Notes: a model not told the origin generated them from the letters alone. Numbered from the stretch's first letter, positions 26,253-36,437 are shown. The stretch is 64,000 nucleotides of DNA from Stratiolaelaps scimitus (GCA_019614645.1 JABWDB010000012.1:7130001-7194000); one strand, 5' to 3'. Numbers and translations: made by a program.

Positions 26253-28087
26253 GTCGATGTCGGTGAACAAACTGGTAGCTCAGTACGAACGAAGGAGTAA
26301 CAAGCAGCTGCTGTGGTAGACGTTCGATTAGTTGATTGGTAGGCTCGCTGCTTGGCTGAACGGCTGAGCGCTACCTGCTCTTGTCCTGCTTGCGTTTTGA
26401 TGTTGAATCGCCTTCGCTGAAATCAAGCAAGCCTCGAAGTTCAACCCGAACGCGCCAAATCCTTGCACTAAGTGATTCGGCAATTCCTCTGCATTCTAGC
26501 TTAATATGTACAGCTAGCCCTTGAGCTGTGAACCAAAACCACTCTTCCAAATAGAATTATCGACGAGAGTCGAATTTGTCTGCCATGGTACTAAATAGTC
26601 TGGGATTATACCCCGCCATCGGGATTACTTTGGATTACTTTTTCGGTCGGGCACTAATCGTCCCGAAGTGTATGGAGGTACTCCAGGAACGAATTGTGAT
26701 CTGGGTGATTGCCAGTCAATTCTAGTGTGAATTTTACCCCCCCGCCCCCCCCCGCCGTTTGATAGCCGCTACTGCATAGACGCTTTCGCGTTTGCTATGA
26801 CAAAACAATTCGTAGATGCGATCGATTACTCACGGACAATGGACGACTACAAGAAATCATCCGAGTTCTGTGAGCCATCTGACCTCCTCTCGTCCTCTCC
26901 AGCGCACCAACCTCGTTGGATACCGGTGCAGTGGGCGATAATGAAAATTAAAAGGTTTTTCTTAATTATTAAAAAAAATAAGATTGCGACGCGCTGTTTC
27001 TAGGACACTGCGTTCCGTAACAGTTATAGCACGTTGGCATTATATATGGCGTTATATATATCTATATATTATATATATATTCACGATATGGCAAGGTTAC
27101 CCGGGAATAACAGTGGCAGCCGATACGACACAGTACAACTCAAGTTTCATGAGGAGTACCGCCCTTGCAGGAGGAAATGCTTGACGTGGAGTATCTTGTG
27201 GCAACAGAGAAACATCTGGCAGGTAGATTTGAAATTTTAATTGTTTCCTTTAAATAGAATACTGCGGGAGCCATGTCATTAAACCTCATTGATAAAAACT
27301 TATTTCTTTAAACGTATTGCGTTCATTGCTAGCATTATTATTATTATCACTGTTAGAATGGTAAACACATTGTGTACACACATATTAATTGCTGACTTTA
27401 ATTGCGTTTCACACACACTAGGGGGCTCTTGCCGGCACTCCGCTCCGCATAAGCTATGAAATATACAAAAATATATAACATATATTGCACCTAATGGAAA
27501 TATTGAAAATACCACTCTTACTCGATTTTTACTTGAACACAGATTTAGTAGATGAACATCTTGATATATATACAATGCAATACTGATACTCAAATTCAAG
27601 TCAACAAATTGAGTTCCTCTGTTTGGTGTAACTGCTTCATTGGTTGGCCCAGTTCCAATCCGCATGGCTACATCTGTATCCCAGGGTGATTTTGTCATAC
27701 AACAATCTTGTGAAATATATACGCATCTTAAGATCAATTTCGCTGCCAGTATGGACACATTGGACTAGTCGATCACGTCTTGCGCGTCCTCGACGTCAGG
27801 GATAACTCAGTCGTCATTCCTATCCACCTTTTCCTTAGGAGGAAGGAGGTAATGTTTTCCACATGAACTGTTTCCGATGGGATGTGTATCCATTAATTGC
27901 GGGCCAAACGATTCCTTGCCGTTGACAATAGCTGGAAACAACCTCATCCGCCACTGAGGCTGGATCGACAGCATTATATTTGCAGCACTCGTGAGGGCTC
28001 GTATTTATACACATTCGAAACGTTCAACTGTTTCTCCGATTATTCGCTGTTATCCGTGTTACACATTGTTTTGACCACGTTCCTATG
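26253..28087. other. Between genes A and B; no gene called
   Basis: A poly-C tract lies at 26740-26757. A 152-codon minus-strand frame (27300-27758) has hydrophobic patches but no resemblance to its neighbours and stop-rich flanks, so I leave it uncalled. An imperfect TA-rich run lies at 27045-27082. Confidence 0.45.
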
Positions 28088-28336
28088 TCATAGGGCACTC
28101 CGAGTCGATTCGTCTGGATCGTTGCTCTTGGCCGTGAGCTCTTCCTGCTCCAATGAGCTATTTCTCACCCTCCGTACGTCGAACATTCGCAACTGACGAA
28201 GAAACAGAAATGCGAGGGCGGGCATCAACACGTATATAATTAACATTGGCCACACCACGCTGTCAACAGCAAAAAAGCTGTAACCCTTCTCCTGCGAGGG
28301 CGTGATGTCCAAGGTGCTCCGAGGTTGCTGCTCCAT
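28088..28336 (-). CDS. Gene B: short single-pass membrane protein, paralogue of A
   Basis: The ATG at 28336 sits in an ideal ACCATGG context and gives 82 residues. A polar N-terminus of about 26 residues leads to a hydrophobic span at about 27-46, then L-R-Q-L-R and M-F-D-V-R-R-V at 51-57, then an acidic, Ser-rich end. In both A and B a Trp-Pro at the start of the span is followed 23 residues later by F-[DN]-V-R-R-V, so they are homologous across the membrane region. B stops shortly after, without the heptad-repeat tail. It is either a short member or a truncated one. On the minus strand a strong donor (GTAAGT, 28453-28448) and an acceptor CAG (28392-28390) would remove a 64-base intron from the 5' UTR. 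Function is unknown. Confidence 0.6.
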   Translation of the reverse strand: MEQQPRSTLDITPSQEKGYSFFAVDSVVWPMLIIYVLMPALAFLFLRQLRMFDVRRVRNSSLEQEELTAKSNDPDESTRSAL

Positions 28337-28389
28337 GGTCAGACTTGACACTGTGTGAGTTTGTTGATCAGATTGGAAAACGTTCCCGA

Positions 28390-28453
28390 CTGCGGTTGTC
28401 TCAACAAGAAGCTCACGTTGACTTTCTCGTGTACGAGAACAGAGATGACTTAC
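28390..28453 (-). other. Putative 5' UTR intron of gene B
   Basis: The donor is CC|GTAAGTC and the acceptor ends in a pyrimidine-mixed stretch before CGCAG, some 54 bases upstream of the gene B ATG. The call rests on splice-site consensus alone. Confidence 0.3.
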
Positions 28454-29264
28454 GGTGGGGACGACGCCCCACTACTCGGCGTATTGATGCGGCTTGTGGT
28501 GCAGACTTGTCTTGCTATTAACTGATTAGATGTTTACTCACTCTCGAGTTTGTTAATTGTTCCAAGTCTGCTTCCCGCCGATTGGCCGATCACCGTTCGC
28601 CCGACGATTAACCGAGGCGAATATCGTCGCTATCAGCAGAAGGATCGGGCCTTCCCAATACCTGCCGCTGTATCCACTGATCGCTGCTCCAGTCTCCAGC
28701 GCGTCGTTGCTATCGCCACGGAACCGCCATATTCTGTGGAACACAGCATCCGCCAGCCAGTCAATGGCTATTTGTTGTTTGTACAGCTTTCACACGAGTC
28801 CACAGGAAATTCTAGTCAGTCCAATCTACTACTTTCTTCACAAGCCGACGAACCAGCGAAGCTCAACAAAGCAAATCCACCGACAGCCATCAACCTTTTT
28901 GCTCGACGTATACAGCTTTCTTAACCCAAAAATATTAGACCGTCGACATATCACACACGATGTTTTCAAGAGTTAATCTAGCGACACCACGACGCAGTTG
29001 ACAGGGGCGAACCGTAGACGGGTACGGCCATCCGCGCACTTGCCCGTCGGCCGTCAACGGACCATTATGGGGAGAGAAGGGGGGGACACAGCCATCGCGT
29101 ATTCTCTCCACGGCGACGGCCGTATACGATCTTCGGCGATCGGGCTGCCAGTGACGACTGCGCGTTTCTTGCTCGGATTCTTCTGGACGGGCATCGTCAG
29201 CGTCAATCTGACTCTTCGTCAACAGCGACCGATGTGTGCAATAATTAATACTAATACGAATTTT

Positions 29265-29400
29265 AATATTATAATACTATTATTATTATTATTATTAATT
29301 ATTATACTATTATTATTATTAATTATTATACTATTATTATTATTATTATTAATTATTATACTATTATTATTATTAATATTATTAATTATTATTATAAGAA
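29265..29400. repeat. (ATT)n-based tandem array
   Basis: Blocks of ATT triplets are separated by the recurring spacer AATTATTATACT, which makes a higher-order unit of about 24-30 bases repeated four times. Confidence 0.8.
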
Positions 29401-30044
29401 TAATAACGCCTACTGATGCATTTGGGGTTAAGTGCAACATGTGGCTAGCTCTCCTAACGAAAACAAATTTGATCTAAATAATCGATTCGTTCCTTACCCG
29501 GCATAGGGTTTCCCATGTGCCTGCTTATCGTATATCTGTTATATCGTTGAATGGTGAATACCTGACCTACAATATAAAGTGGTTGTTTTGCTGTAGTTTC
29601 GCTGCCGATTTCTACTGTGTCAAGGTAAGGCCGTCGAGGCGAGCGCGTTTCACGCAAAAGTAGAAACGGTAGCTAACTCGTTTGGGACACGGTATCGTCA
29701 ACAATGGTGATTTTGCTTATCAAGATGAGAAATGCCCACAGCATCTTGTTATGGCGCATTTTTGCTAATAACTAATAAGAAATGAGCTTTAAATAATATC
29801 AGACCTTACACGATTCTATCTGCGGTTTCGTTTTTACTTCTTATGGAGATTCGTTGTCGCAGCGGTCAAGAGTTTGATCTAGGCACGTATAGCGTGCATT
29901 AGCCTACTTGCTGGTTGGTACTGACATCGCTCAGATATCGCTATAATGCCTTCGGTATTGAATTTATTCCTTCACTTTGATAACGGCCTCGGCCTGACAC
30001 CTAACTGTCTGTGTTTGAAATTGTACTTACTAAATTAACTGCTT

Positions 30045-30048
<4 letters not shown>

Positions 30049-30082
<34 letters not shown>
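30049..30082. repeat. (TA)n microsatellite
   Basis: Seventeen AT dinucleotides. Confidence 0.9.
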
Positions 30083-30084
<2 letters not shown>

Positions 30085-30344
30085 AGCAATACAGACTTGC
30101 TACCTTGAGGTTGTAGAAGACCGCAAGACTGAACGGTCAATGCGGACAACTGGGCCAATTGAATACTCATACGATTTTTAAACAAGGCACTGCATACTTA
30201 TAATCTACAAAAATAACACGTAGGCACATTATAATGTAGGACATTATTTTTTTAATACAAGTACAGATCCATTTGGATATCATTTCGTATCCGGCACATT
30301 GGACTTCTACAGGATGTTAACAGTAGTTTATAGTTCAACTTTAC

Positions 30345-30465
30345 GGTTAAATGTTTTATTGGTTTATTAAAGGAACGGCAGTTTTGCAATGCTTAAGTTC
30401 TCTCATACGTCTCGGCACTCGAACCTGCGGTCTCCGTCCTTTCATAGCCAGAAACTTGGATCATA
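30345..30465 (-). repeat. SINE-1 copy, reverse orientation
   Basis: On the minus strand the sequence reads TTTCTGGCTATGAAAGG, then box B GGTTCGAGTGCC (30425-30414), then GAGAACTTAAGCATTGC and CTGCCGTTCC (30402-30370), and ends with AATAAACCAATAAAAC. The head aligns with the anticodon-arm and box B part of the 10.0-kb copy. The tail is almost identical to the 3' ends at 38.7 and 62.3 kb. Confidence 0.65.
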
Positions 30466-30826
30466 TGCTTGGTCCACATATCTATCCGTATGTCAGGGAA
30501 AAGCCTTTCTCGCAAGTTTATTTACGCGGCATAAATTGAACGCGCCTATACGCAGTGCGATGTGTGCTCTTGAAACAGAGAGAGAAATATATATAGAGAT
30601 AAACGCTTCGCATTGTACCATAGATGACGGGCCTCCTTCCATGCGTCCATCACAAAGTCGATAGAGTGTGTGAGAAGTGCACAGCATATGACAATTTCAT
30701 AAGCAATCTAACCGAGTTCAAGTTTACAATCCTAAGAAACAACTCCCCTTCCCCCCCCAGAGTTTATGCGACTCTGTAACGATGATAACTTATCCTAAAC
30801 ATTCGTCATTTTCAAGTTTTCCTCGC

Positions 30827-31912
30827 TCAACGTTCGGCGCCACGAGATTCGACCATATCGTTAATGAGGCTCGTTGCTCCGGCAACGAACTCCTTAGCGT
30901 ATCCTTGAGCTCGGGCGGTGTTCTCCTCGATTTCCTTAACCAGCTTCGCCACCTCCTCGTCTATCGCGGCAACTTCGAGGTCGAGCTCTTCGACCTCGCT
31001 GTTGATTATTCTGTTTTTTGAGCTGAGCTCTTTGGCATTCTGACACACGGTGCTAGCATCCGCATCAACTCTTTTCGCGTCCGCGATAGCCTGCTTCGCG
31101 TCCTCTGCTACGTACGCCTGCGTGCCTACTCGTAAAGATCTTACTGCGACCTCATTGGCCTGCATGTAGACACCCTTGGCCTGACCAACGATGTCCCTGG
31201 CTTCATCGTAAGATAGGCTGGTTATATCCGCTAGCCGTTTGGCCTTGTCGCCGACTGCGCCGGTCTGCACACAAAATTTGCGAACCTTCTCGACTACAAT
31301 CGAAATTCGCTTCGTAACACTCACCTGCTTCTTGCTGGAGTCACCGACTTGGTTGAAAAGGCGCTTTTTCATTTCGGCGGTTATGACCGTTGTGTTGGTC
31401 CCTTCGAACACGGCGTTGACCCTATCAAAGGCGTTATCAACCTCCTGGAGGGCGGCTGTGAGCCCTTCGAGCGCGGCATGAACTCTTACTGGAACAGCAT
31501 CGGCGTCGCACCAAGTGGTCGTCGCCTCCACGGCCTCAAGGTTCTCCAGCGCCTCACGCTCAGTAGCGTAGGCTTGACGCCTGGCGGCATACGCGTCGCC
31601 CATAGCGTCTAACGTGGCGGTCAGCACCGGAACTATCCTCCCGTCCGTGGTCCGGTCCGAGAGAAGTCGGTCGATTTCGTTAGCAAGTTTTCCCCTAGTG
31701 TTTACACCCTCCATACTCTCCTGGTCTACAGAGGTGTGGTTGTGTAGGTACACCGTATCGCGTGCTAGGATCATGCGAGCAAACTTCGGGGTAAGATAGA
31801 TCAATACAAATATCACCACAGATACAACGATCAGGAGCAACATGAATGTATCACCTGTCCCGTTGCTGTCGAAATGCAATCGTTCCATGGGAACTTCCAG
31901 GGGAGGTTTCAT
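30827..31912 (-). CDS. Gene C: single-pass membrane protein with long coiled-coil tail
   Basis: The ATG at 31912 gives 361 residues; a second ATG eight codons later is also possible. A short N-terminus with an N-G-T glycosylation sequon leads to a span at about 22-40, followed by basic K-F-A-R...R, which predicts an exoplasmic N-terminus and a cytoplasmic tail. The remaining 300 or so residues are rich in Ala, Glu, Lys, Val and Asp with no long gap in helix propensity. They end in a heptad-like segment of E-V-E-E-L-D-L-E-V type. The segment Q-V-G-D-S-S-K-K-Q-V (188-197) and the following E-K-V-R-K-F match gene D. The reading frame is open further upstream, without an ATG, to about 31980. It lies between B and D on the same strand. 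I recognise no family and infer no enzymatic function. Confidence 0.75.
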   Translation of the reverse strand: MKPPLEVPMERLHFDSNGTGDTFMLLLIVVSVVIFVLIYLTPKFARMILARDTVYLHNHTSVDQESMEGVNTRGKLANEIDRLLSDRTTDGRIVPVLTATLDAMGDAYAARRQAYATEREALENLEAVEATTTWCDADAVPVRVHAALEGLTAALQEVDNAFDRVNAVFEGTNTTVITAEMKKRLFNQVGDSSKKQVSVTKRISIVVEKVRKFCVQTGAVGDKAKRLADITSLSYDEARDIVGQAKGVYMQANEVAVRSLRVGTQAYVAEDAKQAIADAKRVDADASTVCQNAKELSSKNRIINSEVEELDLEVAAIDEEVAKLVKEIEENTARAQGYAKEFVAGATSLINDMVESRGAER

Positions 31913-32068
31913 TTTTGGAGCTTCGGGCACCCGATCGGTGAACACCTCAGTAAGAAAGGAAGAGAAACACAGCGTCACTGAGCAGAAATCGCTACTACCA
32001 GTTTCTAAAGCACCGCTACCTCGTCATCCGTTGTGATAGTCAAGCTGATATTCAGCACCATTGAACAG

Positions 32069-32111
32069 TCGTGAGCTCACGAAACAACAGCAGCTTTACA
32101 AATGTAAAGCT
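32069..32111. promoter_or_regulatory. Two adjacent palindromes upstream of gene C
   Basis: TCGTGAGCTCACGA (32069-32082) is a perfect 14-bp palindrome. AGCTTTACA-AA-TGTAAAGCT (32092-32111) has perfect 9-bp arms. They lie about 155-200 bases upstream of the gene C ATG, where a promoter element or 5' UTR structure would sit. A role is inferred from position only. Confidence 0.3.
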
Positions 32112-32614
32112 CATTCGAATCGATTGAATAAACTGGGAGCGCGCAGTTTAACATTAATCACCCTTCTCGTCCTGTCGTCATAATTCGACCAGAGCCATCA
32201 ATGGTAAATAAAATACCGACATCTGCCAAAGTCCACAGGAACAATTTCGTGAAAAAATCCAACCTGCCTGGCTGTTGTGTTCTTTCGCGCTACAACTAGC
32301 ATTCAGCTCGTAACATGGCCGTTCCACTTGTCGCAAAAGCTGTCACACGGCCGTGAGAGGCAGTTGCCCGCTAATCGGTAATTATCCCTGGCTAACGCTT
32401 ATCAAATACCTAATCCAGCCTAAATGTGAGTTAGTATCACGCCAACGATGCTGACTAGCAAACGCCAGTTCACTGAGTACTCCCTCTGCAAATGTATGGT
32501 GTACCTGTTTTCCACCGTATGCTGGACGGTGTCTCAAGGGGAAGTCGCTTGTTAACGAATTCAAAGGATTCGTCTCGGCTGGAAACTGGAATATATTATT
32601 TGAGTTGACGTTTA
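32112..32614. other. No gene recognised
   Basis: Short frames only, with no repeat family recognised. Confidence 0.4.
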
Positions 32615-32850
32615 CTGAGCTGTTGCGTCATATGATGTGAGGCCTCAGCACATAAGCTTTAGGTATTACTATGAGGGCCTGTCAAGGCTATCTTCTTCCA
32701 GTTTTTCCACCGATCGTACCTAGCAAGAAAGATCAGCACATAACGAATGTTGACAAAGCATTATATACAAGGATTTTCCAAAGGAGTCTGGCAGCAGGAT
32801 TTGACCCCAAATCACATGTCCTTCCTGTCAAGCAGTCCACCCAACAATAT
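32615..32850 (+). repeat. Repeat family 3, copy 1
   Basis: It aligns with 38.48-38.69 kb and 41.00-41.11 kb. Landmarks in order are CTGAGCT, GAGGCCTCAGC, TTAGGTATTACTATGAGGG, CCTGTCA, TACCTAGCAAGA and, further on, CCTGTCAAGCAG. It contains an imperfect inverted repeat (GGCCTCA against TGAGGGCC) around a loop of about 27 bases. Confidence 0.55.
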
Positions 32851-33069
32851 ATACAATCGTACTGCGCCATGCCTAGTGGGAAATTCGTACAACTGTTTTG
32901 TCTAACTGATTCCCAGCTACGACCGGGATGTGGCGGATATACACATCTACAAAAATTCACACGCGCCCCCGTATACGACCAGTACAAATGGTGATTCACT
33001 TTATTTTTGGCCACAGTATGCACTGTCTAGCGTGGCGTAGATAGATTGTCCTATCCGTTGCTGGGGAAA

Positions 33070-33100
33070 CGATTCATTACGGAACGGCAGTGCTATCATG
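33070..33100 (-). repeat. Solo LINE/SINE 3'-end motif, diverged
   Basis: The plus strand reads ATTACGGAACGGCAGTG...CATGCTTGACGTC, which corresponds to the reversed terminal motif seen at 30.37-30.40 kb. No clear box B lies next to it. Confidence 0.4.
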
Positions 33101-33192
33101 CTTGACGTCAAACTTTGCCTTGTCGCTGCCAGCAGTCTGAGGGCACGGAGCTTGCTTTATGATTTTGCATCCTTTGATTTGTCGACTCACGT

Positions 33193-34119
33193 CTATAAAA
33201 CGGTCACCGGTTGGTTTTCGCTCCTGAGGTTTGTTCCTTCGATGACGAGATGCTTTGCCTTGATCGCGACTTCCTTCACGATCTCTGTCACGTCTCTAAT
33301 CTCCTCAGCGACCCGCTTTACTGTTGCGACAAGATCTCTAGACTCTTTCGCGAGCCTTTTCCCTTTCTCGGCTGCGACCGTGTATTTGTACTTGACACTA
33401 ACATGGTCCTCGCTCGCTGTGCGCTTAGTGGTCTCGCACTCAGGATTTCTCCCGACCTCGGAAACACTGTGGATTTCAACTGTAAAACTGCGAATTTTCT
33501 CGCGAACGTCCCTGACGCTCTTACGAACCTGAACCGCCTTCTCGAGAATCCTTCGTACTTCGGCGTGGAAGGTCACCTGTGTCTTGCTGGCATTGCCCAC
33601 AGATTGCAGGGCGGTCTTCCTCATCTGCAGTGCTGCCATGACATCTTCAAACGCGGCACAGACGTCCATGAGAGCGGCCTTACTCATTTCCAGAGCATCA
33701 AAGGCCTTTTGGGACACAGCGCCAGCGCTGAAAAGCATTGGCGCCCCCGAGTGAACCGCATTAAACGACTCGTGTTCAGCTTCATTCTCGGCATCGGGCC
33801 CCACGTTCACAGTGTTCAAGGTAAGCGATGAGACGAGTGCGATGTCAGCATCCTCAGTTTGATCGTGGCCTTCACTCTGTGGCAGCTTATCCTGAGCCTG
33901 GTGAGCCACTGGTCGTCCAGTGTCTATTTCGTCATGTCCTTCCAGCTCGCCTTCGATCGGCCCAAGTGCCCGATTGTTATATCTACGCCAAGCTGTTAGC
34001 GACACAAAGGTGAGCACGACCATAAATAGTGAGAGGATCAACTCGATATCGTCATTCGAAATGTTGTTTCTGAGGCGCCAAACGTTCACTTCCTCAACGG
34101 CGTGGCAGAACAGCTCCAT
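33193..34119 (-). CDS. Gene D: single-pass membrane coiled-coil protein, paralogue of C
   Basis: The ATG at 34119 (context GAGATGG) gives 308 residues. An N-terminus of 24 residues leads to a span at about 25-44, then a basic W-R-R-Y-N-N-R. An acidic, low-complexity linker (about 55-120) is followed by a helical region to the end. S-V-G-N-A-S-K-T-Q-V (173-182) matches gene C's Q-V-G-D-S-S-K-K-Q-V, and V-R-E-K-I-R-S-F and K-G-K-R-L-A also have counterparts there. An A-L-E-x-x-x-A-A-L segment just before is shared too. A TATA box lies about 150 bases upstream. A 206-codon frame on the opposite strand is a shadow of this gene. It is the first gene of the cluster in the direction of transcription. 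No family is recognised and function is unknown. Confidence 0.75.
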   Translation of the reverse strand: MELFCHAVEEVNVWRLRNNISNDDIELILSLFMVVLTFVSLTAWRRYNNRALGPIEGELEGHDEIDTGRPVAHQAQDKLPQSEGHDQTEDADIALVSSLTLNTVNVGPDAENEAEHESFNAVHSGAPMLFSAGAVSQKAFDALEMSKAALMDVCAAFEDVMAALQMRKTALQSVGNASKTQVTFHAEVRRILEKAVQVRKSVRDVREKIRSFTVEIHSVSEVGRNPECETTKRTASEDHVSVKYKYTVAAEKGKRLAKESRDLVATVKRVAEEIRDVTEIVKEVAIKAKHLVIEGTNLRSENQPVTVL

Positions 34120-34265
34120 CTCGACGACAGGACAGAAATTGTTATGTCAACAGTGGATTGGGAACCCTTCAGGCAAATGCTGAGTTGTTACACCGCTTCA
34201 AGTCACCGATTCACACTTCGAGGTTGAGAGAGAGAGAGCCTGCATCCACCGGAACCGTGATCTCG

Positions 34266-34275
34266 CCCTTATAAT
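34266..34275 (-). promoter_or_regulatory. TATA box of gene D
   Basis: The minus strand reads ATTATAAGGG. Transcription would start near 34240, leaving a 5' UTR of about 120 bases before the ATG at 34119. Confidence 0.45.
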
Positions 34276-34279
34276 CCGT

Positions 34280-36086
34280 TCCTTCTATTACCGCGCAGAA
34301 AACTCGGACTGTTTTTGTGTCTGAGCCGTCCTCCGCTAGCGATTTCAAGATTCCCTTAGACGGAGCCTCTGTTGTCTTCACACCAACGTGCTCGTAAATT
34401 TAGAGGCGTTCGATGTCCGCTACGACGTTTTTATAAAAAAAAAGCTGCGGCCACTGATACAAAATACGATGTTCGTCGAGCTGGTCCTAGTGTTCGAGTA
34501 AGCATATCTCCATATTATGTAGTATAGCTACCCCACTCTAAAACGACAAGCAGATTATATTGGCGCGTACAACAGCCACAGGAATGACGTCACCCAATAC
34601 GTCTCTTTGCTATTTCGACATTAATCTCGAATTGGAACGGATTGTGGCAATCAGCAGTTGAACCTAACGTCAACAATAGACACGGGGTTTACGAGGGTAT
34701 TTACCGGGCTGATTGGCTTGGATTCACTGTTGCTCACCTCTAGCCATATTTTCTATTTCGAACATAGCCCATATATCGACGAGGATGGCGATCTAACAAA
34801 TTGTGGATTCAACCATGATCAAAAGACCTGTATCACAGTAGAATCATTGTCACCCTGAGAATACGGGTCACATTGGGATGTTGGTTTTCGTGGATCGAGA
34901 CCCTCTGACCTGAAAGATCGACGCAGCCGCCGACCGTGACCCCAACCTAGCAGGTCGCTGGCTGTACGCGGGCCATTGCTCTAACCTGACGCGGCAATTT
35001 TATGCCAGTGTTCGTTAGTGACCCCCCCACGCGTCAGTTAATATCCCCCTACTGGTTTCATACCTAACACGACTTCGCGTGTTTGTGCCGACACGAAGAT
35101 GACGTGGTGTCGCCTTGCTAACGCACGTACGTTAGCTTTTTCGTGAGCCTATGCAGATGACAGTAGCATAGGAATATTAATTAATCTTGTAAATTATTCA
35201 CTCACCATCATTTTTTGGTGGCAAGGTCTCTCTCTACACGATGGAACATCGCGGCTTTACGCTGAGTCACAATTGGCAAAAATGTCGAAAATCTGCTAAA
35301 GAGTTGAAAACTTGTTTGTGCCCACAGTGGCTGGACGGGTTCACGGAGCTAATCCTATCTAAATTTAGTAATACAGGAAACGTCTATACATGGGAACGTT
35401 CAGGGGGATTACACAATTCGGTTAATGCAACGGAGGTTGAATGTTTTCCGTTCGGGGATGTTCCCTTGTCTTCACTTCGAACAACTAATGAATGTCACGG
35501 TCGTAATCTGCCTTAACGTAATTTATCATTAATGATATCTGCCTTCGGGGGATGACGAGTGTTATATTTTTGTTGTTTCCATTTTTGTTCATGTTAGGAA
35601 CGTATTGTTTAGAAGTCTCTGCTCGGCGCTACGTATATAGGTATGCATTACTGAATAACATTGATAATTGTATATAAGGTCACACGCGAGTTTTATCTAA
35701 CAGAACAATGTTGGCGAGGACACACAAAGATCTGTTCTTGCAGTTTCAACTTGAAATCACAGACCTTTCGCTTATGTATAATCTAAAATATAATGTCGTA
35801 GAGATTGTTCACTTGCAAACCCTGCCTTCCGAGGCTACCATGACCATAGAGCTCTCTCAGCCATTGGGGTTCCTACTGAACCGGTTCTGACCCAGTTGGT
35901 GTTGAACTCCATCATGAGACCTACCAGTGATCTTAAAGCAAGACCACATTTACACATCTAGTCATTGGCAGGTTGTCAAGCAAATAGAGTATAGGTGTGG
36001 GTGACATGCTCTTCAGCAACTTCGCCTATTTCATCTATAATAATAGGCTGATTATTATATTTTCAAAACTCGAACTCGCTCAAACA
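34280..36086. other. No gene recognised
   Basis: AT-rich sequence with short frames. The longest, 91 codons (35241-35516, +), has no motif. Confidence 0.4.
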
Positions 36087-36437
36087 TCAGCCACTGATCA
36101 CCACATCTAAATGGACCCGCAACAAAGCGTAGCGGAGAACCAGCACACCGTCAAACAACAGATTGATCCCGTCCAATGTTTTCGGGATGCGGCGCGCCTC
36201 AGTGATGTCGCTCGCCGTCCCACGCAGACGCTCCAGCGTACGTAATCGCGTAATTGACCTACACGGAGTATCTTGCACTTGACCTGCACCAATGATCCGT
36301 GCTAATCTGTGCTCATCGTTATCCGAACAATCAGCATCATTATCATTGCCCCCCGAGATTACTCCATCACGCCGGCCTCCGTTTGTCGAACCGCAGCAGT
36401 CGGCACTAGAGATTGCCAGCGTTCGCGTTCTTCGCAT
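36087..36437 (-). CDS. Unidentified ORF, possibly a gene or exon
   Basis: An ATG at 36437 opens 116 codons. The first half is Ser/Asp/Asn-rich. The second half, from about residue 60, is helix-forming, with regularly spaced Leu and Arg, a K-T-L-D-G-I-N-L-L segment and codons often ending in G or C, unlike the AT-rich surroundings. This looks more like coding sequence than its neighbours do. I recognise no family. A CAG before codon 53 could be a splice acceptor, so it might be the last exon of a longer gene. Confidence 0.27.
   Translation of the reverse strand: MRRTRTLAISSADCCGSTNGGRRDGVISGGNDNDADCSDNDEHRLARIIGAGQVQDTPCRSITRLRTLERLRGTASDITEARRIPKTLDGINLLFDGVLVLRYALLRVHLDVVISG

Larger units (their letters stand above)
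28454..30344. other. Between genes B and C; ATT-rich tandem repeat, no gene
   Basis: It contains the ATT/TAA tandem array at 29265-29400 and (TA)n at 30049-30082. Plus-strand frames near 28550-28976 and 28998-29477 are chance or repeat-driven: the latter is largely Ile/Leu runs encoded by the ATT array. Confidence 0.5.

Noticed and set aside
27300..27758. 152-codon minus-strand ORF as a fifth member of the membrane cluster
   Set aside because: It has hydrophobic patches but no shared motif, no helical tail and AT-rich, stop-rich surroundings.
28998..29477. 159-codon plus-strand ORF with long Ile/Leu runs
   Set aside because: The hydrophobic part is just the translated ATT tandem array.
33211..33831. 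206-codon plus-strand ORF
   Set aside because: It is antisense to gene D. Its sequence follows from gene D's codon usage and has no domain or start context of its own.
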